Source: Kappaphycus alvarezii (lineage: Eukaryota; Rhodophyta; Florideophyceae; Gigartinales; Solieriaceae). Taken from it: 64,000 nucleotides of DNA. Both the position numbers and the translations under genes were made by a program. Positions 1-11,366 of this stretch are shown here, one piece after another (positions within the stretch are counted from its first letter, which is position 1; every line of letters begins with the position of its first letter). The notes beneath the pieces are model-generated. The model was not told the origin of the DNA. It saw only the letters and a program-made list of their open reading frames with translations, and did no database searches. The stretch spans positions 310,001 through 374,000 of the forward strand of contig NADL03000042.1 in assembly GCA_002205965.3 (NCBI GenBank), in the 5' to 3' direction.

Positions 1-258
1 ATGGCGGGGAGAATGACTTGTTCTCCTCTCCTCCTCCCAAGGAATTCTGCAAAGCAATATACTCCTTAGCACCGTCCGAGTGTATCTTTCGGATGCTAGC
101 TCCTCCAATCTCACGGAACTTGGAAGACACACCATCAAACACCTCAGGCAATTCGCTGCGTCGACGCATCATTCCGGCAAACAGGTACCTGGAACGGTCA
201 TCTACAAACGTGGAGATGTATCTTAGCCGATCAGGGAACGAGGGCTCGAGCTTCCCGA

Positions 259-531
259 CTATGTCTGAGTGAACAATTTACCAATCTCTGTGGCACGCTC
301 AAAATGACCTGGGAACGGTAGTCTGTGAGCCTTACCGAGGCGACATGCACGACAAACGTCGTTCATCTCAGGGAGCTTAGGTACGCCATCTACGTACTTG
401 TGCAAATAGGACAAATCCCTAGGGTTCATGTGAGCAAGGCGGCGATGCCAGAGTGCTACAGTTTCTAAATCAGTCATAATCATTGCCTTCTCTGTTCCTT
501 CAGGGGCAACCGGTTCAGGCAGCATGTACAT
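259..531 (-). pseudogene. Copia GAG-pre-integrase domain
   Basis: The translation contains the diagnostic pattern LWHRRLAHMNPRDLSYLHK followed by CRACRLGKAHRLPF. The H-x-R-LAH-x-N and C-x2-C-x-LGK-x-H-RLPF signatures are those of the zinc-binding GAG-pre-integrase domain at the N-terminal side of Copia integrase. It is the best preserved coding piece of the first Copia element. Confidence 0.88.
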
Positions 532-900
532 TCGGTGTCTGGATCGCGTGTTCCATGACCAATAAGAAACTCGTCTCCTTCAAGCACGAGGCGGACATTT
601 CTGCGACCAAAGTTGACTTGATCCCGTTGTCAGCTAACCTACCAGTGGAGACAAGGTTGTAGCCTAGACCCAAATGTACAGCACATCTTCCAGACGAATG
701 TTGGCATTTTCGAAGGGTAAAATGACTTCACCTGCATGGGCTGCCTGCACGGCCGTCTTGTCTGCAAGTAGGACAGTACGCCTTTGACACGGCTTTAAAG
801 ACCCCGGTACAAACGCAGAGAGTGTGGAAGCAATGTGCAGTTGCTCCACTGTCGGCATATGATCGGTGGTCCTGGGGCGGAGAAATGGTTGTCTTTTCAA

Positions 901-1104
901 CTATTGCCCCAGCGAACACAGGCTTAGATTCTTACCAGACGACTTCTCACCGGCTGTGCCAGTGCCGCTTGCAGCTGGTTTTACAGCTTGTGCAGCAAAC
1001 AGTTGTCGGGCCTTCGGAGGCAGCTTGTTGTTAGGGTTGTTTGGATTGAGCCAACATCTATCCTCAGTATGGCCGTCCTTCTCACAGAAATCAGTGATAC
1101 CCAT
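901..1104 (-). pseudogene. Copia Gag nucleocapsid (zinc-knuckle) region
   Basis: The stretch CEKDGHTEDRCWLNP matches the second half of a CCHC zinc knuckle (C-x4-H-x4-C), followed by a basic linker. A Ser/Arg-rich stretch lies just upstream (1091-1297 on the same strand). The order Gag core, basic Ser-rich linker, knuckle, GAG-pre-integrase is the normal order in a Copia polyprotein. Confidence 0.7.
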
Positions 1105-1324
1105 TGGGGTTCTGGCCAGACTTGACAGACTTTAGAGCCGCAGCCAATGCGCGTGCCGTGGTCTCTATGTCTGAGGAGTTGTCCTCGGAGTCCGAGGTAT
1201 CATGCCGAGTCTCACTTTGCGCGGCCAAGTTGGAACCTCGTTTGCTCTTGCGACTGCGCCTGGACCGACCCTTTCTGGAGCCAGTTGACTTGGACATGGA
1301 CTGTCGAGCATTATAACTCGTCGA

Positions 1325-1936
1325 TTAGAGTTGTTGCGACATAGTCCATGTCAGATCGGAGGTATCCTTCGTACGGAGAGCAGCAGCAGTGGACTCAAGC
1401 GGACACTTGGGATCGATGGACGCCAATAGCATAGGAGCCTTGTGCGTTTCCGGTATGGCTGCGTCCTTGCCCATCTGCTCTAGTTGTGCAAACAACGAGG
1501 TGTACTTGTCGACATATGACGACATGTTCTGATCGGTATACCTCATGCGAAACAGTTGAGTCTGCACAGCGATACGGGAAACTTTCGGTTGGAGGCATAA
1601 CGTGCATCCAACAGTTGCAACATTCGTTTCGGATCATCGTCGGCTTCGATAACAACACGTAGCGGGGCATCCGAGTGCGGATATGATGATACCGGATGCC
1701 TTCTCGCGTTTGACAATGTCACGAGTGCTTCGTACAGTATCGTCATCGGGAGTGGTGGTCGTCGCTGTTGTAGTTGAGGATCCTGACCCGGATTCGACCA
1801 CACCCCATACGCCTTTCACACGACATGCTGCTCGTAAACGAAGGCGCCACAGCCCATAGTCATCTCCTCGACGTCCATGGAAACGAGGGATTTTGATGCC
1901 ACTCGTACCATCCGGTTCGAATTCGGACTCGGACAT
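1325..1936 (-). pseudogene. Copia Gag core
   Basis: The Gag start near 1936 opens with MSESEFEPDGTSGIKIPRF and the FHGRRGDDYGLWRLRL pattern. Downstream on the same strand, AQLEQMGKDAAIPETHKAPMLLASI resembles the UBN2/Gag core helix region that precedes the knuckle. The fragment lies directly downstream of the LTR and primer site, as expected. Confidence 0.75.
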
Positions 1937-2127
1937 GTTGATGACCTAGCGCTGACAAGAAGACAGTAGAACTTAGATGACAAAATGAAAACTTGAAAGT
2001 AACTTGATGAGGTTCTGACCTTGATCTTGATCTTGAGGTTGAAGACTGAAAAGAACGTTGAAGTTGCTGCGAAATGAAGAAGGGATCAAGAGCAGTGAAG
2101 CGATGAAGTCTGCTTAGATTCGACCTT

Positions 2128-2141
2128 CTGGGCCCATAACC
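2128..2141 (-). other. Primer-binding site, initiator-tRNA(Met) internal (half-tRNA) type
   Basis: Just inside the LTR the element reads GGTTATGGGCCCAG on its sense strand. This is complementary to CTGGGCCCATAACC, the anticodon-arm sequence of eukaryotic initiator tRNA-Met. Drosophila copia is known to prime from an internal cut of that tRNA rather than its 3' end. The position directly next to the LTR end supports the call. Confidence 0.75.
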
Positions 2142-2398
2142 TGTTAAGATAAACGAAGTAGGGCAAAGGGAAAGGTTATTGAAGTTGAAGAAGAACAAAT
2201 TGAAGTTGTGAAGATGTCGCTTGAGGTTTTCTTGGAACCGAAGAACAAACGGTCAAACGGTATAAATACACTACCGAGCTAGAATTCCTCGTAACTACAA
2301 ATTATCTAGAACAATCAAAGGAACAGTATAACTACCAATGGCATTTCGACACTCCAATCCACAATACTCTAAGCGTCACTGTATTACATCTGTATTAC
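2142..2398 (-). repeat. 5' LTR of the first Copia element
   Basis: On the minus strand the LTR ends in CTTAACA directly before the primer site. It contains a TATA-like TATTTATA box near 2258-2266. The inner edge at 2142 is clear from the adjoining primer site. The outer edge is uncertain: 2325 or about 2398 are both possible TG starts. The partner LTR is outside the window. Confidence 0.6.
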
Positions 2399-2449
2399 AT
2401 CCAACAACGCAAATACACGCTGTATTACATCCAAAAGCAAATACACGTC
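2380..2449. repeat. Short tandem repeat, about 30-bp unit
   Basis: TGTATTACATC occurs at 2380, 2391 and 2421, and GCAAATACACG at about 2409 and 2437. The stretch 2391-2420 is followed by a near copy at 2421-2448 that lacks two bases. It overlaps the possible outer edge of the first Copia LTR and makes that edge hard to place. Confidence 0.75.
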
Positions 2450-3649
2450 ACTGTAATCAAACGTAGAAAACAATTCTGCCAAGTAATCTGTAAACCTGTA
2501 AGTGCATTGTTGTGTCTTTGATTCACATCTCAGCATGCCTGTCGACCGTAAGTACAACATCATCATATTGTTGCCTTGTCTGTCCACTCCTCTCAGCATG
2601 TTGGAAGTTACTTCCATCAGTAACCAAGGCTCAATCGACTGATACTTCAACAGAACGTACCATGATGAGGGAAAACGCTTCGAAGGATCTGCTACGGCAG
2701 CGCAATCGAGCGCTGGAGTCGTCACTGATATCTTTGAAGTGGTTTTGAGCGTCGTAGTGGCGAGCGGTGTCACGAACGAGGTTATAATGTTCACCCTTGA
2801 CAGAACTTCTGTTGCTTATAGTTGAAACATTCCCTGCAAAAATAGGAAACCACACCTAGAGTGTGGTCAGTGAGCCATTTGGGAACTAGTCATCAGAAAT
2901 CAGTAAAGAGCATGTCTTATGACATTGCCGTTCCATGAAGCGTTTCGCAGTGTAAGGGTTGCTGAATTCCAGAAGAAACTTCTTAAACTTTCCTATGAAT
3001 TTGTCTAGGTGCCTGAAATATGTCTAATTTGTACGGGAAGAATCCAATTGGAAGCATATTTTACAGTAAATATACAGTAGCAGCTCCAGTAGTCAGACGA
3101 GAATGGCGCTTCTTTCGTAATCTCAGAAATTTGAAGCGTAAAATGGTTTTTACTGCGAGTTGAGCCAAACATTTGCTCAATGGTTTTTAGAGAAGAAAGG
3201 CCTTTGGTAGTTTATGATTTAGAAAGTAGGAATATTTCTTAAAACCAAAGGTTTGGGTGTATTTTCTCTTGAAAGATGCATTCAATCTTTCCTAAAGTGA
3301 CTCTAGATGTTCCTAAAAAATAAGCGTAGTGGATATAAGCTTACACAGCAAGAGATTAGCATCGCACGCAGATAAACAAAGACGTTGAGAAATCACCAAC
3401 AATTTCAAATAGGTCCAAAAGACGTCTACATAGTTCAAACTATCACTTAATAATTCTATAGGATTATGTAAGCCATATAGATCTGAATGGGACAACTGCA
3501 GATCCATTTAAGTTTTTTAAGGTCACTCCACTGACAAAGTTATGTACTTTTAAACACTTTCTTCTTACAGCAATAGGGAATATGATCAGTACGGAATACA
3601 AAAATACCCGTTTCTGCAGCGGCCACATACATTGCATACATAGAATGCA
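2450..3649. other. No recognised gene
   Basis: Only short overlapping open frames occur here, such as 2631-2855 and 3313-3507 on the minus strand. Their translations match no family I recognise and show no repeat or splice logic. This is the spacer between the Copia LTR and the transposase-like pseudogene. Confidence 0.5.
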
Positions 3650-6100
3650 TCACTGAAACTTGATGAAGTAATTCACTCCTTCCCTCGGTTGGAATAACTT
3701 TTTAAAACACTCATCATAAACGGTGCACTTCTTTAGATCAGGAGTAGCCAAAGTAATATCCTTTCCAAGTCTTGTAGGAGCCACTCTAGTCTTGATCTAC
3801 AATGCAGCGATCAGTATCTTATTGCGATCAGGAGTTATCACAGAATCACTCTCAGCCCATCTCTTCAAAACATTCACATCGAGGATTTCAACCCCTTCCG
3901 GGGAACAGGCCAAGTATGTTTTATCCTCTAAGCCCAAAATTCCCACCTAGAAGACATCTATGGCATGCTTTTGACTCTTGACTGCTCTTACAACAGCATT
4001 CTTATTAATTGTAACTCTCATCATAGCCTCAGGAGACACCTTTGAAAAAAACCAAAGTTTTGTAAAAGGCTCAAAACACTCTTTTTTGGTCCTTTCTTGC
4101 ACACTCGGCGGGTTTCCAATACTTTTAAGCTCCCTTACAGGCAACCTGACTGTCAAAATCTCTCCAGCATTAGTCCCTGTCACTTGATATTGCCAGTCCG
4201 AACACCTTTGTACACAAGTCAATATCATACATTTATCCTTCAGATGATCCTCCACTTATCTATTCAGCTCATTAGGTTCTTCCTTTCCTTCAATACAAAG
4301 AGTTACTTCCAAGTTTACATTGATCTTTGGCACTGCAACCCAACAAGATGGAGTGTCCCTTGCACTTCGCGGAACACAGTACATAAACCGCACGACTTTA
4401 GAAAGGAGTTGATAGCCACGCTCACGCACTGCGAATGGCATGATATTCCGCTCACCCACTATCTTTCCAGCTGCTCTAATCACCTTAGTCGCCACGAAAA
4501 CATCAGGACCTGAAGATTGGTTATCGTCAATAACAAAATCCCTCCTTCAGTCCAAATCTACATCAAAGTTATCAACTCTGTTTCTACCTCATTTTACCCT
4601 TCATTGTTATGTGTCACATCTACATCTGTGTCCTTAGGTCTTGCAGTCGGCCGTGTATGCTCTTCCAAGTTATCGTGATAGTATCTTCACGGATTGGGTT
4701 GAGGTAAGGAGCGGCAACGAACGGGTGTGCCTTTAAAACCTTGTCAGTCGTAATAAGTACAGACCCAATAAAAAACTCAGCCAACTTGGCCATGAAGGCT
4801 TCCTTGCCTTTACGAAGATCAGCAGTAACAATCATCCCATTTAAAGCCTCCTCACCACCTCCATCAGGCAAAAGTTCAAGTAGCTTCCTTACATTCTTGA
4901 CGTGTGTTTCACTTCTTCTCCGAAAGCGTGACATAAATGTTATTCTGAGGAATGCATATGCGAAGGCATCAGAAGTATGCCCTTTAACGTCAGACTTACG
5001 GGAACTTATCGTCTTCACCTGATTATCTGCCGCACGTGTACCATAAATGTCATCATTCAAAGTCTGTGATAGATAAAGTGGAGTAAAGAACACTAACTGC
5101 GTATTTAGAAACGCCAGAGCCTCAAATTCAGATAACTGCCTAGTCAAATCGCGCTGTCCATTCCATGGCACCCTACACCCCTCTTCCAGTCGCAGAAAAA
5201 GAAAGCACATGATAGGCAAGAAAACAGATCCTTTCCAGGGGAGGAACCACGAGTCCTGACTTTCTAAAATGTTGAAGGGTCCTTTCAAGGATATAATTCG
5301 ATGAGTGTGAGTAGATCATGAAGGAAACATATCGATACATATCTGACAAAGTGATAGGAGAAAATATACTTCTTCTTTAGATTGATAAACCCATTGAGTC
5401 ATTCCATTAACCTCTGAAGCAACTCATTCATCAATAAAACCATGAAATCACCCCTTGTTGGCGCGATCTCTCAAACTTCACATTCCAAAAAAATCTTATT
5501 CACAGATGAACGGCAAAATAAACTTGCTCTATTCTGTACAGCTTCGTAGCAAAGTCCTTGTACATTATGATACCGGCACTTTTATCTTCAATTGTCAAAC
5601 CTGTGCTTGGATCATCACCAGATCTTGCACCTGATCACCTGCCCCACGTCCCCCAACCTTCCCTTCATCTCCCACGCGTCCCTACTCTTGTTAAACCGGA
5701 ACATATTCCTCCTCTAGAGCTAAAAATTGCACTTCTTACTCCCCTTGACCGAATAACACTTCTGCTTCTACCATCCCTAAGTCTACCACCCCTAATTCCA
5801 CCTCTAACACTGCCCCCACTTGTGGTTCGATAGAAAAGACCCCTGTACTCTCCTTATCTTGACCCAATGCCCCTGAATCTGCGGCGCTAAAGATCTGTAA
5901 ACAGGTTGTGATTGCACGCCGTCCGCTGTATGTGATAAACTTCGCGATCTGAGGATTTGTTGCTTGAAAAAAATAGTCAGCTGTTATCGGCTTCTGACGA
6001 GGGGTTGGGGATACATCCTCGGCTCCAGAAGGAGCTTGACGGCGACTAGGAGAACGCAGGTTTGAAAAGGATGGCGATACATGCTCAAAACAGCTCGGAT
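3650..6100 (-). pseudogene. Large DDE-transposase-like protein, decayed
   Basis: A single minus-strand frame can be followed in blocks from about 6100 to a TGA at 3650-3652. The best block (4620-5288) carries NDDIYGTRAADNQVKTISSR then SDVKGH, and further on MIVTADLRKGKEAF and AHPFVAAPYL. This D...D layout resembles large DDE-type transposase proteins I recall from oomycete-like genomes; the exact superfamily (possibly piggyBac-like) is not certain. The frame is interrupted by stops, including a TAA at 4256-4258 and a TAG at 3947-3949, and the section at 4500-4620 also changes frame. Several stops fit Gln or Arg codons changed by C-to-T. The upstream part (5560-6100) is an open, acidic, low-complexity region. 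No terminal inverted repeats were found. A decayed host gene family is the alternative. Confidence 0.5.
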
Positions 6101-6372
6101 GGTGGATTGTATCCCATGTGGGGTGTCTGCAGCCGATGAAATCTGGCTAGGAGTCGTTTACTGTCCAAATTGAGGAGTAAGAGAGGGATGGGTTCTTCAA
6201 ACTTTTCTGGAAGGGGCACCAACATGACGAATGCAGTGGTCGTGAAAGCTGGTGATGGAAACGGTGAATGTTCAGCTGGAAGCTAGAGGATTAAAGATTT
6301 TGAACATTGGCTCAATCTAGAAATGGATCCCAGAGCCTTGATCCACTACATCGTTACAACTCTTTGACTTCT

Positions 6373-6390
6373 TAAACTAAGCTTAGTTTA
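6373..6390. repeat. 18-bp perfect palindrome
   Basis: TAAACTAAGCTTAGTTTA reads the same on both strands. It sits about 270 bp beyond the upstream end of the transposase-like pseudogene, at the edge of the AT-rich block. It could be a transposon end, a binding site or chance. Confidence 0.5.
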
Positions 6391-6399
6391 GGTCTCTAT

Positions 6400-9300
6400 T
6401 GCACGGTATACTGTTAATTGGGATTATTCAGTCAAAATAGGAAAATTGTCAATCGCACAATATAGGGTGCAAAAAATCATTACGGATATGTTTTTACCGA
6501 TTGTGGTGCTAAGAAAACCATTGCAACCATTTCCGGAGTTCGGTAAAATAGTGATTGTCATAGGTTTCGAAATAGAGCTTCAAAATTGGCCGAAAATTGC
6601 ACCAGAAATTCTAGGAAATTTCTGAGTTTCTCATTCGTCAGATAGACTAGTTTCGAATATGCAAGAATCGCTTCCCACACCTTTAGAAGAAAGCGAGTAA
6701 TTCTTTTAAGTTATATGAGTAGCTAGAGCCGTGTAGTAGAAAAGAAGAACAAATATTGGATGTTAAACGTTAGAACTCCGAAATTAATATCATTTCTACC
6801 CAAATTCGTCTACAATCTGCTAATATCTACACTTGAATCATATTCGTCGCGTTAGTCAAACATTTAAAAGACACTTGTTACATTAGAAGGAAGATTGAAA
6901 ATAGTCCTAGTACCCCTTCATTTGATTCATGAAAGGGTCGGAGTTATAATTATAAATTTTTATGGATAAATTTGAAACTTTTGGAGCCAAAAAGTTAAAT
7001 TTTGAGAATAACTCCTAAATCACAGTTAGACATAACGAAAAATCCTCAAATAAGTCCAAATTTAGGTATTAAGTCTCTGTTTCAGGCATAGAAATCATTG
7101 AATACAGATCTAAGTGCAACTGGTATACAATAATATAAATCTATATTTCTGTCTGATGGGTATTTACTACAAATTTGTAATCCATTAAAAGAAAACATGG
7201 CTAGGTTAGTTTTCAAAAAAATCTTTTGTCAAAATTAAGATGAGCCGAGCTTCACATGCAGTTGGAACTACTCTTTGAATACTTAAGAATTAAGATCAAT
7301 ACTTAAGAATTAAGACGCTTTTAATATTTAAAGAAGGATCATTTTAAATCTAAATTTATCACATATCGTTCTATATTTTATGGCGGAAATTGTCATTCTT
7401 TCTTGGAGAAGAATGGGTTATTTCACCACCTGTGCATTAAGCTATTAATCAATTTGTCAAGGGGTCACCAGGACACAAAAAGTCTCTATTTTTAATAATA
7501 AATTCTATTATAATATTAAAACACGCCTTTATCACATTAGAGAACTGGTTGAAACTGTAAGCATACTTTTGTTTAAAATTAAACCCAATTTTAAAATAAA
7601 GATGGAGCTTATACCTTATTCTTAAAATAACTGGTTTAGCACATTATTCTTCAACTGAAGTATTTTATAAAAAATTGATAAATTTACCAGATACAAAAAT
7701 TACAGGATTATTTAAAACAATTACTGTAGCTCCAATATGATTCTAATATCAATAAATATCTCTGACTTTGCATATTTAGACAAAAATGGGTTTAGAGGAT
7801 CCGCATACCTTTACAAAAGTTTTGCTTGAAACCAGAATAATCACGCCTCCAAATTATTTTAAGAATTAATGTTTTTCAAAAAATACCTGCCGTTTTCCCA
7901 AAGTTCATAGCAGAGAATGTTCCACATTTTCACAGAACTGAATTTGAATTTTAAAAAATTTGAAAACGTATTTTCAGAATATTATTTTAATTTTTTTTAA
8001 AGTTAATTTTTACGAAGCAGAAAAGCGCGAAGTCTTTCAATTCTAATTGAAAACAAGAAATATAATCAACTAATGTCCGAAGGAGTTTTCCTCACTTATT
8101 GTTTTAAATATGGATAAGTTTATGTATAAATAACCGATTAGGTCTTGGTTTATATGCATTAAATATTATATTAAGAATAAAAATACAATCGTTTGAGTAA
8201 AATACATGTTATTTTTCATGTTGAATGTACTGCTTCTAGAAGTATTCAAACAATTCTAATTTTTTCTTTTCAGTATTTCTCTTTTTCAGTAAAAAAAGTG
8301 TAACAATAATCGAAAAGTTTTCTTTTATTTCATTGAAAGAGGGTTTTTGTGCTGTAGAATAATGAGAGTTAGTGTATTTGGGTTTCATTTAAAGCTCAAT
8401 CTAACTTTCAATTCAATAAATCATATTCATTAACTTTTTCGAAGATTTATTGAATCCAGAAAGGTGAGGTTTCCCTATTTATTTGATTTCTATGTTCCCT
8501 GGACATTTTTCTAGAAAAGCTTGGAAAATATTGGCTTATGTTTGCTTTATCTGTTAAACGATTATTAAAAATAATAAACAGGAAATAATGTTTCAAACTA
8601 AATGAATGCAAGTAAGTAGTTGCTAAATTAAGAAAAAGATAGGAATTTCATCCAGGTGTGCTGGTAAAATTAAAATGCTGAAACATTTCATTTTTACTGT
8701 TTTTATTGGTAGTAAAAGATTAGTTTTTGTTCCAGTTATTGCTTTTAACTTTAAACAAATTCCCAATTTTAATAAAATCCTTGAACTGTGTTGTTATATG
8801 TATCATATAACATTTAACGGACAAGTCCTCATAATGTCCATAGTTTTGATATTGTAACAATACTGGGGAAGAAAATATAGAACAATACTGTAAATTTTGC
8901 CTCGAAGAAAATCATAAATCCAAATCTTCACTCTAAAATCAGAAATACCCTTTCTTTTTGGAATTCACATTCGCAAAAATACAGAACAGGTTTTTGAACC
9001 AGATCGTGACTTATATATGAAATATTTACGGGAAAAAACTGTTTAATCAAAAAGTTTCCATAATAGAATGGAGCTAGACTTCCAGGCCATAATAATTTAG
9101 CATAATAATGGAGGGAATATTCTAGGACTAAGGAAGAGTTTATTCATATCACGCAATTGAAACAAGAATATTCCCAAATCAATTGTACCATGTCAATATT
9201 AATATTATTTTTGAATATTAACAAAAGTTCAGATATACATACTTATCGACAGTTTCTGTAAGTGAGTTCTGATATCAGATATATTTTGCGGATTTATTTG

Positions 9301-9400
9301 TGGGAAATATGATTTTGCCCAAGACAAATCCTTGTTCATTTGAAAAAAAGAATTGGAGAGCCTAAAAAACTAAAATATTTCCCACTTTCAAAAATATTAA
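6400..9400. other. AT-rich DNA, no recognised gene
   Basis: The sequence is strongly AT-rich with long A and T runs and frequent stops in all frames. The one open frame over 60 codons (8675-8857, plus) is Leu/Ile/Phe-rich and looks like chance. No transposon domains, RNA genes or tandem arrays were seen. Confidence 0.6.
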
Positions 9401-9500
9401 AACTAAAAGAATAGAATCATTGTATTTACATTATAGTCTTATAAAACATGAAATGTGCCTAGCAAGAGGCCTAAAGCTATTGACATTCAGAAATCAAAAC

Positions 9501-11366
9501 ATGAAGAAGATAGCCGTAATTGGCGGAAATCTACTTGGTTGCGCTACAACGTTAGACCTAGCTCTGATCGAGGAGCATGATCGCAGAGTTTTCGGAGACT
9601 CAGCGGAAAAAATTTCCGTCACCTTGTATGAAAAGTCTGATAGACTTGGAGGAAATGGTTTCAAATCTATTAAAATAGATGATGATATTTCCGTGGAAGT
9701 GGGATCTTACCGAACGGTACCTCTTCCATCAGGAACTTACCTCACAGATCTCGTCTCAGCTGCGAATGATGGACTAGGTACAATATCTTTAGGAAATCTC
9801 AGAATTCCCATCCCGGGAGCAAATAGATCAAGAAGAGGGCGCTGTGACGCAGCGGAAGTTTCGAGACCATGGAGAAATGGAACATACGGAAGAGTTGTTC
9901 GATCTTTTGCCGCATGGGACTGGGAAAAGGATGAATACTATATGATTCACGAAGGGTGGCCTCTGTTAGATTGGTTACACAGCTTACTTCGAAATGAAAT
10001 ATGGAGAAGTGTTGCACTATTCGCAGCCCTGTGGTCCGTCAGGAAGCTCACTGAGACAAGTGGCATAGTTCCAAGAGCTATGATGCTAGCCCAGATAATT
10101 GCACTTCTCGCAGTTTTTATCTTCTCACCGAAAAATGTAGTTGCAAGTTGGCAAAGGAATTATACATTTTGGGGAACTACCCTGCCATTGCTATGGAAAC
10201 ATGGTATAACGGCTGCAATTGCAAGGGGAGGTTCCATAGGCTTTCAAAGGCATATTGCAAATATTAACATTAAGAATTACGCTACTTGCTCGATATCTAT
10301 CGGGAATCTGTTAGAAAGGACAGGATTGGAGCCTTACGTTAGAAGTTCAGGGGATGATTACGTTCGAAAGTTCAAATACGACAGGGAATATGTGAACCGC
10401 TACATTTCTCCAATTGTATCTTGGGCAAATGGTGGTAAGAGCATGACCGACCTGAGCTCTCTATCCAGTCATTTCGCAATGATGGACTCAGATTTTTCAA
10501 ATTCAGATGTTGAAAATCGGTTTTGTACCATTTCACCGAGTAATCACTGCCTTTGTGATGCCATTTTGGAAGCATCGCAAAGCAGCATGGATGTTGACAT
10601 CAAAATTGCAACGAAAGTCACAGAGATTATGTTCAGTGAGGCAAGTAATAAGTATAAGGTTTCATACGGAGAGGATAGTTTGCGTTATTTGATGGAATTG
10701 TATTATGTGCATCACCGGAGGAGGGAGAATTGATTATAAAAACGCCTCTCGGAGACTCAATTTCTCATTTACTCGGATACGAAAAGGATATTTTGTCTTC
10801 TGAAGAATTTTCCGCTCAAGAAGAAAAGTATCAACTAGAAAAGAACTCAGAAAGTGTAGAGGAAGATAAAAATCCAGTCAGTCCCTCAGCTTGCTCACAT
10901 TTTGCTGTTGTTGTTGGTGTAGCAAAACCTCAATTCTTCCGAATGACGAAGGAGAAGCGAATCCCAGATTTGGTTCAGATTACAAACTCACTTCCATTTC
11001 AAGATTCGAGAGACTCAAGGATGTAGATAAGACAAGTAAAGGCGTGTATACTGTATTATGTGGAGCTGATTTCGAAAGCGGAGGACTCCTTGCTGAAATG
11101 TTTGAAGAAGGATATGAATTGAAGTTTTTTGAAAAAGTTACAGGAGCTGTATATTCACATTCACCTATTCCTTCCGAGAAGGATGTAGATGAGTGTTTTC
11201 CTGGTCTTGTTCTCGGCAAAATGTTTATTTATGCTGCCGCAACTGACAAATTAGCCAAGCACCAGAAATGGACGCAATATCTGCTGTCAATGCAGCCAGT
11301 TTGTTCTCTAAAGCTGTTCAATGGGAGTCAGAAGACTCTGGGGTGGAAGAAGAAGAAAAGAAGTAA
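9501..11366 (+). CDS. Prenylcysteine-oxidase-like FAD protein, frame interrupted three times
   Basis: The family oxidises the thioether of prenylcysteines using FAD. The ATG at 9501 is chosen because MKKIAVIGGNLLGC begins a Rossmann beta-alpha-beta; ATG 9453 is an upstream alternative. The second strand ends in VTLYEKSDRLGGN, the usual E and GG of FAD-binding oxidoreductases. A hydrophobic stretch lies near residues 190-212. Later come LPLLWKHGI, then FDGIVLCASPEEGE, the strand that in PCYOX reads YDIVIIATPL, and near the end MDAISAVNAASLF, matching the C-terminal helix. The frame slips by minus one near 10685, 10993 and 11258; each fits one missing base in a short T or A run. The stop is at 11364-11366, giving about 620 residues against roughly 500 in animal PCYOX1. 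The middle Gly of GxGxxG appears as Asn. No signal peptide is evident. A recent pseudogene or assembly errors could explain the slips. Confidence 0.55.

Larger units (their letters stand above)
1..2398 (-). mobile_element. Ty1/Copia LTR retrotransposon, 5' part, broken
   Basis: The element reads right to left. From its 5' end it shows an LTR (about 2142-2398), a primer-binding site (about 2128-2141), a Gag region starting near 1936, a zinc-knuckle stretch near 1000-1100 and a GAG-pre-integrase domain at 259-531 that runs into the start of the integrase near position 1. The rest of pol and the 3' LTR lie beyond the window's left edge. The Gag start carries the pattern KIPRFHGRRGDDYGLWRLRL, typical of Copia Gag (UBN2-like). 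The reading frame is broken in several places, roughly five or more, so this copy is a fossil, though of fairly recent look because the domains are still easy to read. Family assignment is firm; host lineage is inference. Confidence 0.85.

Noticed and set aside
3650-4500. Altered genetic code with TAA and TAG read as glutamine
   Set aside because: Glutamine would fit several stops, but a TGA and a frame change also interrupt the same pseudogene, and the FAD gene uses no in-frame TAA or TAG. Decay is simpler.
5558-5833. Plus-strand Pro/Leu-rich ORF of 91 codons
   Set aside because: It is the shadow of the open minus-strand frame of the transposase-like pseudogene.
10681-11270. Tiny introns as the cause of the frame slips in the FAD gene
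   Set aside because: The conserved readings abut within a few codons, leaving no room for GT-AG introns, and all three slips are minus one.
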